The notes under the pieces: model-generated
Database searches by the model: none
Seen by the model: the letters and a program-made list of their open reading frames with translations, nothing else
Told to the model about the DNA's origin: nothing
Part shown: piece after piece, positions 20,919 to 31,718 of the stretch
Layout of the letters: each line of letters begins with the position of its first letter
Position numbering within the stretch: the stretch's first letter is position 1
Made by a program: the position numbers and the translations under genes
Assembly (NCBI GenBank): GCA_030512335.1
Contig: JAULSU010000007.1
Span: 2,418,001 to 2,482,000, forward strand
DNA: 64,000 nucleotides
From: Immersiella caudata
Lineage: Eukaryota; Ascomycota; Sordariomycetes; Sordariales; Lasiosphaeriaceae
Direction: 5' to 3'

Positions 20919-22842
20919 GCTTGCTATTGCTCGGCAGGGGTCAGTGTGAAGGTGGGATGGTCTCGAATATCAACCATGAATGACAGCCAGATATGGGGGG
21001 AACACTATGAAGGGCGTGGGAGGCAGCGGCTTTCTGGTCTTATAAGGGGCCTGGTCAAGTCGGTCGCCTAAAGCAGCGAGGCGTTGCGGCCGGTGTGTGT
21101 TTTGGGTTCTGGGACCAAGGCTGTACGGCACGTAAAGGGGAACATGAAAATCGGAGAATCGGAGATGGGAATCTCAGAAAGCATCGAGAGACAAGGCGCG
21201 ACGTGATCAGTGGATTCTCTGGCTCGCAGTGAACTGACCGGCCGTGGTCCGGGCGACGACGAGGGCCCACTCGACGTCTATCATCGGACTTGCAAAGCGA
21301 CAGCATCTGAGCCTGTCCTATGTGTCGTATGGGCGTTTCTCCGATGAGACCCCCCGAAGTGCCCCTGTCACGGGGCCGCAACCGTCGACTCCTCGAGTGA
21401 CCGAATGTGGCAGCTGAGCCACCACCAAAACCCTGGCACATTCTCCTCCCTCCATCAGCCTCGGTGGTGGGAAGGCACCCGCCAAAAGTGTTTCAGGTGG
21501 CACAGCGCGCCGGGAAAAGGAGAGCGAGCGTTGTCCAGGCCGTGTAATTGGGCGCCCGTTGGCGGGGCGGGTGGACGCCAGCACTCGTCGACGCTGCCCC
21601 GTACCTGGCAGTGGGTGAGCACAGCCTTGGATTGCACGCGGTTGAGCCCCGGATTACGCTGTCGCGCTGAATGGCTGCCTCTGCGCCGGTGTGTGTCACA
21701 TCCACCGTCCGCCAGAGGCAGGACACGCTGTTTGTCTCTCTTCCCATTCGATCCCGACAATGCAGGCAAGATGGCTGATGATGCGGCGTCCAGCGGGGAT
21801 GCCAAGCCGATCAATGCGACCTACCTTTGTCCGTGGCTCAACGGCTCGACGACAGCAGCAGCTGTCAACACAGCGTCCATGAAACCACCAGGCTGCTGTA
21901 TTACCCGTCGAAACTGACTGGATGGTAATGTTGTGATTTGCGCGAGTTCACACCGAATCTGAACTGCGGTGTGGCGACCAACCAACTTGTTTGCAAGCCG
22001 GTCCCGGGGCGCGCACATGATGACACTGCTTTACAATTTGACTTTGGCGATGAACAAGCACGCCTGCGGAGAGATATTCCCCGCAGGAGAAGCGCAGGCG
22101 CATTAGGCCGACGGGTAGAAGAGCACAAATGTGCGATGTCGGGCGCTGCTCAAGGCCGACATTTGAACTATCCGAGTGATGTGAGTGAAGAGCTCCGTAG
22201 GTACTTAGAAACTGCCCGGCGCAGCAGCGGCCGTAACGGCGGTTGGCTGTTGATTCCAAAACAATTTTTCCTTTTCTTGTTAGCTATCATGCAGCGAGAA
22301 AGCGACAACATTGGCCGACCGTCGCTTCTGACGGAGCGTTCACCTCGCTCGCATGTCTCGCTTCGCAATGGGAGAGGCCTCACACAAACATTTGCTGCAT
22401 CCCAACCGTTCCCATGTTGCACCAAGAACAGTGCGTTGTGACAGATCGCATCGATGCGCTGAACTTTGCGCCAACCTCTGCGCTACCGAAGCAGGACATA
22501 CCGAGTGACTGACTTAACGAGTAAATCTCGTCCACTTGATCAACAAATACCCTGCCCTGTGCAGCACCTGCTTGCCGATGCGGCCACGTTCGGCCTAAGC
22601 AAACCCCCACCGCTGGTGGCGACGAGATTCCCAGGAGAAGATCCCATCGACATCAACGGCTGGCGAAGAAAGCAAGTATCTGCCAACTGAATGGTTCTCA
22701 TGGAGCTCACTGCGCGTTGGATTGGTGTATGTGGCCTTCCGTATTCGTCCTAGAGTGGCCGAAGGCGACCTAGTAGCAGAAGTGTATGCTAGACGAAGGG
22801 TATAAACAATACAACGCTTTTACGACCGCTTTCCTACCTACT
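20919..22842. other. Gene-poor region with NLR promoter
   Basis: 1.9 kb between the NLR-like start and the stop of the SNIP1-like gene (both minus strand). It contains a TATA-like element near 21040. Frames of up to 170 codons on both strands show no recognisable domain, splice pattern or codon bias. No tRNA or repeat seen. Confidence 0.5.
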
Positions 22843-23862
22843 TCAGCCTCTGGGCGCAAGCATGAGCACGTACTCTCTCGTACTCGATCCGAACTGAATC
22901 ATGTCCTTGTCCCGCAGTTCCAAATACCGGCTCTCGGGAACCTTGTCATTGTTGAGCAGGGTGCCATTCGCGCTCTCGAGGTCGATAAGGTAGGGTTTCA
23001 CCTTGCCGATTTTGTCGCCGTACTCGTTTCTTTTCTCCGTGTAGCGGAACTGTATCACCGCATGTTGTTTGCTGATGCTCGGGTGCTCGGCAGGCAAGTC
23101 CACCACGGCCGAATCTCTGCCAATCAGCCAGCAGCTGCGTCCGCCGAGCTCGATTGTATCGATGATGTCTGGCCCCTTGAACACAAATAACTTCCAAACG
23201 TCGCGCGGAGCTGGCTTCCGAGCCTCTGGCGGCTCGTGATACTTGAGGGTAACCGTGCTTCCGTCCGCCTGCGTAACCGTGTTAGACGCCGCAGCGAGCG
23301 CGCCCGAATTCCCAAAATTTGGCTTTTCGACGGGCTTTTCCGGCTCTTCCCCGTTTGTGATGGCAAACGATTCGCTTTGCGATGGTAGAGGCCCGTTTCG
23401 CTTGATGAGGCTCCGCCCGCCATCGGGTTGTACTTCGTCCATCTGGGACCTCTGTCGTTTTGTCGAGTCTCCGCCGTCCGGGCTGCGATGCCGGTGCTGA
23501 TGTCTGCTGCTGCTGTTCCCCACCTCAGGTTCTCGGTCCCGTTCCCGGCGAGACCGTTCCCTATCGCCTCGCCTGTCGCGATCACTTCCCTCCCTATCCC
23601 TGTCTCCTGAGCCACGCCATTCCTCATCCCTCTTCTTCTCTCTCCTCCACTCTCGGTTCTCGGAGTGCGATCGTCGATCTCTCGAATCTGGCGATCTTGA
23701 ACGCCTCCGGTCGTCTCTTTCCCGAGACCGCTGACGCCGACTTTTTTTCTCTGAACTTTCCTCCCCACGGTACCTTTTTCTCTGTTCGCTTCGATCGTCT
23801 GCCTCGTCTTCGTATTTTCGTCTGCGAGACCCGTGATCAGTCCCTCGGTACTCGGCGTCCAT
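22843..23862 (-). CDS. FHA-domain splicing/small RNA protein (SNIP1/Pml1-like)
   Basis: Intronless, 339 residues from ATG 23862. Residues 1-140 are an RS/RD/RE-rich nuclear-type tail (repeated S-R-D-R-R, R-D-R-E). A linker with a conserved proline-rich patch follows (Y-H-E-P-P-E-A-R-K-P). The C-terminal FHA domain covers about 222-336: W-L-I-G-R-D, then the signature H-P-S-I-S-K-Q-H-A-V-I-Q-F, and L-I-D-L-E-S-A-N-G-T-L-L-N. FHA domains bind phosphothreonine. SNIP1/Pml1 belongs to the RES complex that aids spliceosome activation and pre-mRNA retention, and plant DAWDLE links to small RNA processing. The layout (RS-like N-terminus, C-terminal FHA) and the R-Y-L-E-L-R-D-K-D segment match this family. 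Confidence 0.92.
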   Translation of the reverse strand: MDAEYRGTDHGSRRRKYEDEADDRSEQRKRYRGEESSEKKSRRQRSRERDDRRRSRSPDSRDRRSHSENREWRREKKRDEEWRGSGDRDREGSDRDRRGDRERSRRERDREPEVGNSSSRHQHRHRSPDGGDSTKRQRSQMDEVQPDGGRSLIKRNGPLPSQSESFAITNGEEPEKPVEKPNFGNSGALAAASNTVTQADGSTVTLKYHEPPEARKPAPRDVWKLFVFKGPDIIDTIELGGRSCWLIGRDSAVVDLPAEHPSISKQHAVIQFRYTEKRNEYGDKIGKVKPYLIDLESANGTLLNNDKVPESRYLELRDKDMIQFGSSTREYVLMLAPRG

Positions 23863-24821
23863 GGTTGGGTCTGAGTCGGTCTTTTTTGTTCAATTCTTGA
23901 TTTGAAAAGTCTGAGCAACACAATGCGAGGCAGGCACAATGGGACTCGCAATGGATACTATAGACTTCGACGTGGTGCGCGGTATCACTTGCGACCCCCA
24001 AGCAAAACGTCGAAATATGACGATGTTCGATTGCATGGAGAGGCTGGCACGCTGCCAAGTCGGTGGGGCTAACGGACCCTTGCTTGGACCTCAACGGCTG
24101 AAAACTGGGCGGGCACGGCTCCCCGCCTGGCCCGTGATGGATGGGTCTTGCCTCTGCTGGAGGGTCCTCCCAACAACTGGGCACGCCGCCCAGTGCCACT
24201 GCGGGATGACCGAATGACTCCTGACTTACCTAATCCTTGCCTACTGTCTGTTGCCCGCTGTGCTGCCCTTCCCGCGCATCTCCACCTCGCTCAGCCGTCA
24301 CCCATCCAGTTCCAGTTGACCAACCTACCACACAGGACTAACTTCCCGCCGCCGCCACAAGAAACTTTCTCCCTCCCATCTCGCCTTCTTTTTTTTATTC
24401 GAAATTTGACACTCTGGCGCCCTGTCGCCCATACCAAGACACTGACGTCGCGTGAACGGCCCGTTTTGAGAGACTGTCCACTGCCGAACCCCACGCTCGA
24501 CCCCTCGTGCTACTGCCCATACGTGCCTGGTTTGCCAAGTTGAAGGCAGACAAGTCAGCTTCTCGCCGGAACAGTCATTCTTTTCGGTCAGCGCCTCTCC
24601 CCGCTGTCCTTTGACGCATCTTTCAACGTCCTCAGCGGGCCTCCACCGGACAAGCTCCCGGCCAAGAGCAATAAGCCGGCACCATTCCACCCACCACTCG
24701 CAAGCGGAAAGCCGCTGAGGCGACGATATCCTCTACCAACACACTTCCCAACAAGAGGATAATCGCCTCAGCAGGCCCGGAAGCCGCACCCCCCACGCCG
24801 CTCACGAACGCTTCGAACGGG
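23863..24821. promoter_or_regulatory. Divergent promoter (SNIP1-like / Ariadne)
   Basis: 959 nt. A pronounced pyrimidine-rich stretch at about 24285-24400 precedes the long leader of the Ariadne gene. Frames present (for example from 24148) are out of frame with the known genes and look like leader sequence. Confidence 0.45.
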
Positions 24822-26524
24822 ATGGATTCAGACGACGATTTCATGTCGCCCGTCTCTAGCGAGGATGACATTCTCCCAGACGACAGCGACAACGATGATA
24901 TGTCAGGGGCCGAAGGTAGTTCCCTCCCACTCGCCGTGTTGACTTCAATCTGAACACATGTGGCTGACTGATGCGTTTAGATTTTGATTTCGACGACGAG
25001 CCCGATCCGGATCTCGGCATGTCCAAGGACTTTGAGCGAAAGAAGAAAGTGGCATACGATATCAGTTTCAAGGTCTTCCAGCCGACAGACATTCAGAGGC
25101 AGCAGGATGAGCTAGTAAACGAGGTCAACATGATTTTAGACATATCGAAAGAGGAGGCTGCCATACTTCTCCGACACTTCCGATGGAACAAGGAGCGACT
25201 GATTGAGGATTACATGGACAGGCCCCATCAAGTACTCGAGGCTGCAGGCCTGGCGCAGACAGCCGCCCGTCTCCCGAGACTCGAGACCATCCCTGGCTTC
25301 GTTTGCGACATCTGTTGCGAGGATGAGGAGGGGTTGCAGTCCTTTGCAATCAAGTGCGGCCACAGGTATTGCGTCGACTGCTACCGCCAGTATTTGTTTC
25401 AGAAGATCCGCGAGGAGGGCGAAGCGGCACGAATCCAGTGCCCGTCCGACGGCTGCAACCTCATTATCGACGCCCGGTCCCTCGATTTACTTGTGACAGC
25501 GGACCTGGCGGATCGGTACCACGAGCTTCTCACCAGGACCTACGTGGAAGATAAGGACTGTTTGAAATGGTGCCCAGCTCCCGACTGCCAGAACGCAATC
25601 GAGTGCGGCGTCAAAAAGAAGGACCTAGACAAGGTTGTTCCCACGGTGTCTTGTCTCTGTGGCCATCGATTTTGCTTTGGGTGCATCTTGAACGATCACC
25701 AGCCGGCTCCGTGCGAGTTGGTCAAAAAGTGGCTCAAGAAATGCGCCGATGACTCGGAGACTGCGAATTGGATTTCTGCGAACACTAAGGAGTGCCCAAA
25801 GTGCAACAGCACCATCGAGAAGAACGGAGGCTGCAACCACATGACATGCCGCAAGTGCAAGCACGAGTTCTGCTGGATGTGTATGGGTCTGTGGTCGGAG
25901 CACGGCACCAGCTGGTACAGTTGCAACCGCTTCGAGGAAAAGAGCGGCACTGATGCCCGAGACGCCCAGGCAAAGTCCAGAGTGTCACTCGAGCGTTATT
26001 TGCACTACTACAACCGATACGCAAATCATGAACAGTCGGCGAGGCTTGATAAGAACATTTACATCAAAACGGAACAAAAAATGGTACAGCTGCAGAAGGA
26101 GTCTGGCATGTCCTGGATCGAGGTCCAGTATCTCAATGCTGCTTCTCAAGCCCTCCAGACATGCCGTCAGACGTTGATGTGGACGTACGCTTTTGCGTTC
26201 TACCTCGCCCGTAACAATCTTACCGAGATTTTCGAGGACAATCAAAAGGACTTGGAAATGGCTGTCGAGGCTCTCTCTGGAATGTTCGAGAAGCCCGTGT
26301 CGGAGCTCTCGAACGTCAAAGTCGAGATGCTGGATAAGACATCCTATTGCAACAAACGGCGCGTCATTCTCTTGGAAGACACTGCTCAGAATCTTGCAGA
26401 AGGTGAGCATTGTTTGTTTCCTTTTCTTGTCTTCTCGAGCTAACGACTCCTTCTAGGGCTGTGGACCTTCAACGTGGAGCTCACCGGGGCGGCCGCGCCC
26501 AGTGGGCCGAGTGCTCGCCGTTGA
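24822..26524 (+). CDS. Ariadne-type RBR E3 ubiquitin ligase
   Basis: Exons 24822-24915, 24981-26402 and 26457-26524 give 527 residues. The N-terminus is very acidic (M-D-S-D-D-D-F, then D-F-D-F-D-D-E). A UBA-like segment follows, with Leu-rich helices around residues 75-115. RING1 starts at Cys140 (C-D-I-C-C-E-D-E-E, K-C-G-H-R-Y-C). The IBR follows (C-P-A-P-D-C, C-L-C-G-H-R-F-C-F-G-C). RING2 is C-P-K-C...G-G-C-N-H-M-T-C, with the predicted thioester-forming Cys321, then H-E-F-C-W-M-C. The C-terminal third is the helical Ariadne domain that autoinhibits RING2. In other eukaryotes these ligases are activated by neddylated cullins and monoubiquitinate CRL substrates. Length is typical for fungal homologues. 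All key zinc ligands appear present. Confidence 0.94.
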
Positions 26525-28061
26525 GTGACGCACATGCAAAGCATGTTATATGCGCTGAATGTCTGGGTTGGCATCTTCGGCTCGGTGGTTGCTTTCCCAA
26601 AGGTGATCTTTGCGGGGAAACATAAGAGACTCTGGAGAAGCCTTGCTCGTCCTCCTGGCTTGGGAGCTCTCCCGCGGCTCCGCCGTAGCAAGGCAGGAAG
26701 CTTCATTTGGGTGGCTGGTCAGTGTCGGCTTGACAGCGACGGAGCCGCTGGTGCTTCCACAACTTTTTTGGTTGGGTCACGGGACTTGGGCACGAGAGGC
26801 CAGGCCGATAGGGACTGCATCTAGATCGGACACATTGAAGGGAGTTATGCTACCAATTTGGGATTTGTGTGGATTATCCGTACAAGTATTGCTGTTAGAT
26901 GGGCTGGGATTTGGAGCGTTTGCGCAACGGGATGATTATCTGGCTTTGTTACATGGACCTCATTCGCCCGCCCAGGCAAGCGGTCGCGCTGCATTCAAGG
27001 CACAACTCAGTTGTATTACAAAACCGCCTGCTCAATCTTGATGATTTTTGTTGGATTCATGGTCACACCCAGTTCACCGTCCTTCGAGAGGGCACGTCCG
27101 TTTCTCAAGCTGTCTTCGTTCAGGTTGCAGGAGGCAGTCTGATGCATCAGTGCTTTTCAGTTCCAAACTCTATTACTTTGAAACGAGATAGGCATCGAGT
27201 AAACTTGTTGATTTCCGAAACATGGAACCAGCCAGTGAACGTTCATCGCCCTGGCAGCCTATTCCTACGCACCGAGCCTCCGGTCAGTTTAGGACTCCTG
27301 GGGCACTCAAACGCTGCCGGACGGGACTCCGGCCTTTTTCGTCTCCACCCGCGACGCCCATTCCCCGGGATGTGCTTTGCTTGAATGTGGGCCTGGCCCA
27401 GCCGTGGACTTCTTAGCACAAAAAGAGCGAAAGGCGAACTTTGGCTCCGAGCGGTCGTCGGGCGGCTTCTGAGTTTCTGCACGGCGGTTTTGGGCTGTGC
27501 TAACCCCAGAAATTAACGGGAGGCTCAACGCCTCATTTACGGATCCGAGCTACCAGTGGACAAGAAGCAGTGGTGATGTGTTGTAGATTCGCAGATGTTT
27601 TTGCTCCTCTCGGCCTTCGTCCCGTAAGATCGATCACACCCGTGCATCCCCGGGGGTCGGGGAAACCACCCCCTAGAAGGTCGCAACAAAATGGTGGGGG
27701 CAGGGGTGTTGTTCACACTTCTGCCGAACAGCCTTTCCGAGTCCAGCCGGGGATTCGCGACCACCGGCATTACCGTCGGCCATCGACGGCTGTAGCTACG
27801 CGGCGAGCTAGGCTAGGGATTGTTTGGACCCAAGGGAAATATGATTTAGCGTCATATTTGGTTTCCATTCTTTCTCTCACACCGTAACATTTGCTCTTTT
27901 GCTTCCTTTATCTCTCCCCGTTGGAAGCCCTCGAAGTGCTCGACGGGTTGCTTTTTTTTGTGTTGCCGTTTCTAGATACCCCTCAGCGAGTCGTTGGTTG
28001 CTTGCCGAGACATCCCCGCTAATCCCTACAATACCCGCTCAAGCGAAGAGACACCGCGACG
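26525..28061. other. Gene-free spacer
   Basis: 1.54 kb between two same-strand genes. It should hold the Ariadne 3' UTR and the promoter of the CoA transferase. A short GC stem followed by five T (27316-27339) is noted but not called. Pyrimidine-rich sequence precedes the next start. No convincing coding frame. Confidence 0.45.
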
Positions 28062-29747
28062 ATGCCGTCGACAGCGCTGTGCATGAGGACGCTGCGGGCG
28101 TACAGCAAGTATGGGTCAAACGTATGTTTCTTGGTGGTTTGGTGTGTGGCTTCGAGGTCAATTGCTAACAGAACTCCCGGATAGCATGCTGCGCTCTTCG
28201 CCCGCGCATTCTCGTCGACTGGGCGGCGGGCCGAGATCAACAAGGTCTACCCGTCGGCTGCGGAGGCGCTCAAGGACATGAAGTCCAATTCGACACTTCT
28301 GTGCGGTGGCTTCGGTCTCTGCGGTGTGCCCGACACTCTCATCAACGAGGTTCTCAAGAAGCCCGAGATCACCGGGCTCACAGCTGTGTCTAACAACGCC
28401 GGCACCGACAACAGCGGCCTCGGCAAGCTGCTCAAGACCAAGCAGATCCGCAAGATGATCGCGTCTTACATTGGCGAGAACAAGACGTTCGAGTCCATGT
28501 ATCTGACAGGCGAGGTCGAGCTCGAGCTCACTCCCCAAGGCACGCTTGCCGAGCGCTGCGCCGCTGGTGGTAAGGGCATCCCCGCCTTCTACACTCCCGC
28601 CGCCTTCGGCACCGTCGTACAGACCGGCGAGCTTCCCCTGCGCAACAACCCCGACGGCAGCGCAGCCGAGTTCTCGTACCCCAAGGACGTCAAGGTTTTC
28701 AATGGCAAGAGCTACCTCCTGGAGCACAGCATCGACGGTGACTATGCCTTCGTCAAGGCCTACAAGGCCGACCGCCTCGGTAACTGCCAGTTCCGTCTTG
28801 CCGCCCACAACTTCAACGGCGCCATGGGCCGCAACGCCAAGATGACCATCGTCGAGGCCGAGCACATCGTCGAGCCCGGCGAGATCTCCCCCGAGGCGGT
28901 TCACCTCCCCGGCATCTACGTCAAGCGCGTCATCCAGAGCACCGCCGAGAAGAACATCGAGAAGTACACCTGGGCTAAGGACGAGGCCGAGGACGTCGCC
29001 GCTAAGAAGTCGGCCCTCGGTACCGGCGACACCGCCGCCAAGCGCGAGCGCATCGTCCGCCGTGCCGCCAAGGAGTTCAAGAACGGCATGTACGCTAACC
29101 TGGGTATCGGCATGCCTATGCTCGCCCCCGGCTTCGTCGGCCAGGACGTCGAGGTGCAGCTCCAGTCCGAGAACGGCATCCTCGGTCTCGGCCCCTACCC
29201 CCGCAAGGGCGAGGAGGACGCCGACCTCATCAACGCCGGTAAGGAGACCGTCACCCTCAAGCCCGGCGCCGCTGTCTTCGGCAGCGAGGAGTCCTTCGGC
29301 ATGATCCGCAGCGGCCGCATCAACCTCACCATTCTCGGTGCCATGCAAGTCAGCGCCACTGGCGATCTCGCCAACTGGATGTTGCCCGGCAAGGTCAAGG
29401 GCTTCGGCGGTGCCATGGACCTGGTCAGTAACCCCAGCGCTACCAAGGTCGTTGTCACCATGGAGCACACCGACAAGAAGGGCAACGCCAAGATTGTCAA
29501 GCAGTGCGCCTTCCCCCTGACCGGCAAGGCCTGCGTGTCGCGTATCATTACTGAGCTTGTGAGTAACCTGAAAAGTCTGATAAAATGTAAGCAGCTTTTT
29601 GCTGACCAATACTAGGGCGTGTTCGACGTTGACTTCGCCAACGGTCTCACCCTCATCGAGATTGCCGACGGCGTCACCGTTGAGGAGATCAAGGCCAAGA
29701 CCGAGGCGCCGTTCCACGTCGCTGAGGATCTTAAGCCAATGCTTTAA
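28062..29747 (+). CDS. Succinyl-CoA:3-ketoacid CoA transferase (SCOT), mitochondrial
   Basis: Exons 28062-28121, 28185-29558 and 29616-29747 give 521 residues. The first 35 residues (M-P-S-T-A-L-C-M-R-T-L-R-A-Y, F-A-R-A-F-S-S-T) form a typical mitochondrial presequence. Subunit-A half: C-G-G-F-G-L-C-G-V-P. Subunit-B half: G-I-G-M-P and the catalytic motif S-E-N-G-I-L-G-L-G, whose Glu forms the CoA thioester. The fused A-B arrangement is the eukaryotic form. It interconverts acetoacetate and succinyl-CoA into acetoacetyl-CoA and succinate; in fungi such enzymes may also handle propionyl- or acetyl-CoA. Codon use is strongly C-ending throughout, consistent with high expression. Introns are 63 and 57 nt. 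Confidence 0.95.
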
Positions 29748-30053
29748 TGGAACCTTGTAAGGAGCGGGTATTTTGGTTAATAAAAGGCGCCAATTGGGAA
29801 AGACCGGGAGGCACCAGCTACCTTGCTGGAGAGCTGTACGTGTAATTCGGTTGCATTTTATGTCATCTCATTACAGTTGTAAATACCAAGGGTCTCATTT
29901 ACGATTTTGTCTACCTACTCCTAAGCAGCACGATATTTTGTGATATTGGGGTACGATCAGAGTTACCATGTGCTCCCAGGTGGAATATCTCCCCGAAGTC
30001 CCGCCCGTAGCTTCTCATGCTGCCGATGGTCCTCGTACCAGTTGCCTGTATAT
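29748..30053. other. Convergent spacer
   Basis: 306 nt of 3' UTR sequence between the SCOT stop and the peroxiredoxin stop. An AATAAA-like site is at about 29780. Nothing else. Confidence 0.5.
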
Positions 30054-30742
30054 CTATGCCTTGCCCAAGACGTTCTCAGCCAGCGAGACGCTGGTGCCAG
30101 TGTTGTCCGGCTCGACATTGACCGAACTGACCCTGCCGTTCTCAACCAGGAGGGTGTAACGCTTCGAGCGATCACCGCCAAAGATAGCCGAGCCGTCGAA
30201 CGCAAGATCAAGCGCCTTCGTGTACTTGCCAGTCGGGTCGGCGAGGAATCGAATCTAATACAAGTACACAATCAGTCTCTCTTCCCAGCATGAACTTAGA
30301 GCATAGATCTCAACTTACCCCGAACTCCCCAGCCGGATCCAGCGCCTCTCCCCAAGCCTTCATGCTGTATCCCAAAGTCAGCACCCTCCCATCCCATTCA
30401 CAATTCTTACCCTCCCAAAACTCACACAAAAGCATCATTCACCGAGACCACCGCCACCGTATCATAATCCTTTGTCTTGGGATGCGCAATGAATCCGGGG
30501 ATGTGCTGCGCCGAGCACGCCGGAGAAAACGCCGCCGGCACACCAATGATGATCATGTTGTTTGCCTTGGACGCGAGGTCCGCCAGATTGACCTTGTTGC
30601 CGGGGGAGTTCTCCTGGAGCACATCGAGGTCGGGCAAGGGATCGCCGACCTTGATGAAGGCCGGGCGGGTGGTGGAGAAGGTACGGCGAGCGACAGGCGC
30701 GGTGCGCGCCGCGAGGCGGAGGGCGGAGGTGCGGAAGGACAT
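30054..30742 (-). CDS. Mitochondrial peroxiredoxin, Prx5/PMP20 family
   Basis: Exons (minus) 30426-30742, 30319-30364 and 30054-30254 give 187 residues. The N-terminus M-S-F-R-T-S-A-L-R-L-A-A-R is a good matrix-targeting sequence. The family core is clear: I-K-V-G-D-P-L-P, then the active-site region with peroxidatic Cys76 in A-F-S-P-A-C-S-A-Q-H-I-P-G-F, then F-V-M-K-A-W and F-L-A-D-P-T-G-K-Y-T-K-A-L. It reduces H2O2 and alkyl hydroperoxides with thioredoxin or glutathione as electron donor. Cys76 is the only cysteine in the predicted protein, so it should work as a 1-Cys enzyme. The usual Thr of the active-site loop (T-x-x-C) is Ser. The 46-nt middle exon is supported by a GTGAGT donor and CTGAC branch. 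Confidence 0.93.
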
Positions 30743-31193
30743 TTTGGGTATTGATTGGAGAGGAATTGGTGTAATGGGAGGTGGTGATGTTGAGGTGAGA
30801 CGGAGGTTGGAAAGGCAGTTTGGGTCCAAGCTCAAGTGTTGCTGCGATTGAGCTCCCCGCGGCGGTGGCCGAGTTGGGGAGCTCGGTACCGAAATTGGTG
30901 GTTTCGGATGACATCACTAGCTGAATTGTTGTGGATGGACCACGACATTTCGAAGATCTGTTTGGATCAATTGATTCAGGGGGTGTTATTCTGAAGATAG
31001 GTAGAATTTGACCTGTTCTGTGCCATTGATAGACACAGTATGGGCTGGGAACAACAGAAGCGCGGGAGATGCATGGTGCTTAGATGCGATAGTAACCCTA
31101 ACCCGGAATGCAAGTTAAGAAGAGCTCTCCACGCCAACTCTACTTTCCGCACGACTTTATCACGTTGAGACTTGTGGGCTCAACTGCTGTCCA
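30743..31193. promoter_or_regulatory. Divergent promoter with telobox
   Basis: 451 nt shared by the peroxiredoxin (minus) and DUF167 gene (plus). Telobox TAACCCTAACCC at 31093-31104, 90 nt before the DUF167 ATG. Confidence 0.5.
31093..31104 (+). promoter_or_regulatory. Telobox-like TAACCCTAACCC
   Basis: Exact two-unit telomere-like motif within a short divergent promoter. Confidence 0.45.
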
Positions 31194-31615
31194 ATGGCGA
31201 CAGGCCGAGCGATTTGGTATGTTGCGCGCACGAAAAAGTCGCCGCATGGCACGCTCTATATCAATTGCAGCGTAAAACCTGGCGCAAGCAAGCCCCGCGA
31301 AGGGATTGCTGGCATCAGAGAAGATGCAATTGATGTTTACGTGGCTGCGCAAGCCCGAGAGGGTGAGGCCAACAAAGCCGTCATCAAGGTTCTCAGCGAG
31401 GTAATTTTACCCGTTTGTCAACTTATTAGGCCGGCCATCAAATCTCACTCTCTCCGCAGGTCCTGGATCTCCCCAAATCCGATCTCACGATAACGCAAGG
31501 TCTGAAATCCCAAAACAAAACCATCGCCGTTGCTGCACCTTGGGTAAGGGCTGGCGAGGACGAGTGCCTAAAGCGCGTACGAGAGTATCTGGATAAGGCG
31601 GCAGACGTCGATTGA
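31194..31615 (+). CDS. DUF167 (YggU-like) protein
   Basis: Two exons (31194-31400, 31460-31615) give 120 residues. The fold signature is visible: L-Y-I-N-C-S-V-K-P-G-A-S-K, then V-Y-V-A-A-Q-A-R-E-G-E-A-N-K-A-V-I-K-V-L-S-E, then the second-exon motif S-D-L-T-I-T-Q-G-L-K-S-Q-N-K. This small alpha/beta family is found from bacteria to man (human C15orf40) and its biochemical role is not established. No targeting signal is evident. Its stop lies 103 nt from the stop of the convergent dam1 gene, so the two 3' UTRs probably overlap. Confidence 0.9.
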
Positions 31616-31718
31616 TGTATGTGGGGGTATCGAGGACCGAGGATGTCGTTCAAAGGTTCATCAAGGCCGGATTCCCAGAGGCTATTCAAGGGCCCGGATT
31701 ATGGTTTCGGGAGCAGCC

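Noticed and set aside
26610..27041. 143-codon plus-strand frame after the Ariadne gene
   Set aside because: Lies in the expected 3' UTR and shows no conserved pattern.
27316..27339. GC stem GCCGGA/TCCGGC followed by T5, resembling a bacterial terminator or Pol III stop
   Set aside because: Only a 6-bp stem in a eukaryotic spacer, with no tRNA or snRNA-like gene upstream.
28158..29717. 519-codon minus-strand frame opposite the CoA transferase
   Set aside because: It is the antisense shadow of a strongly C3-biased gene; the sense strand has full SCOT motifs and introns.
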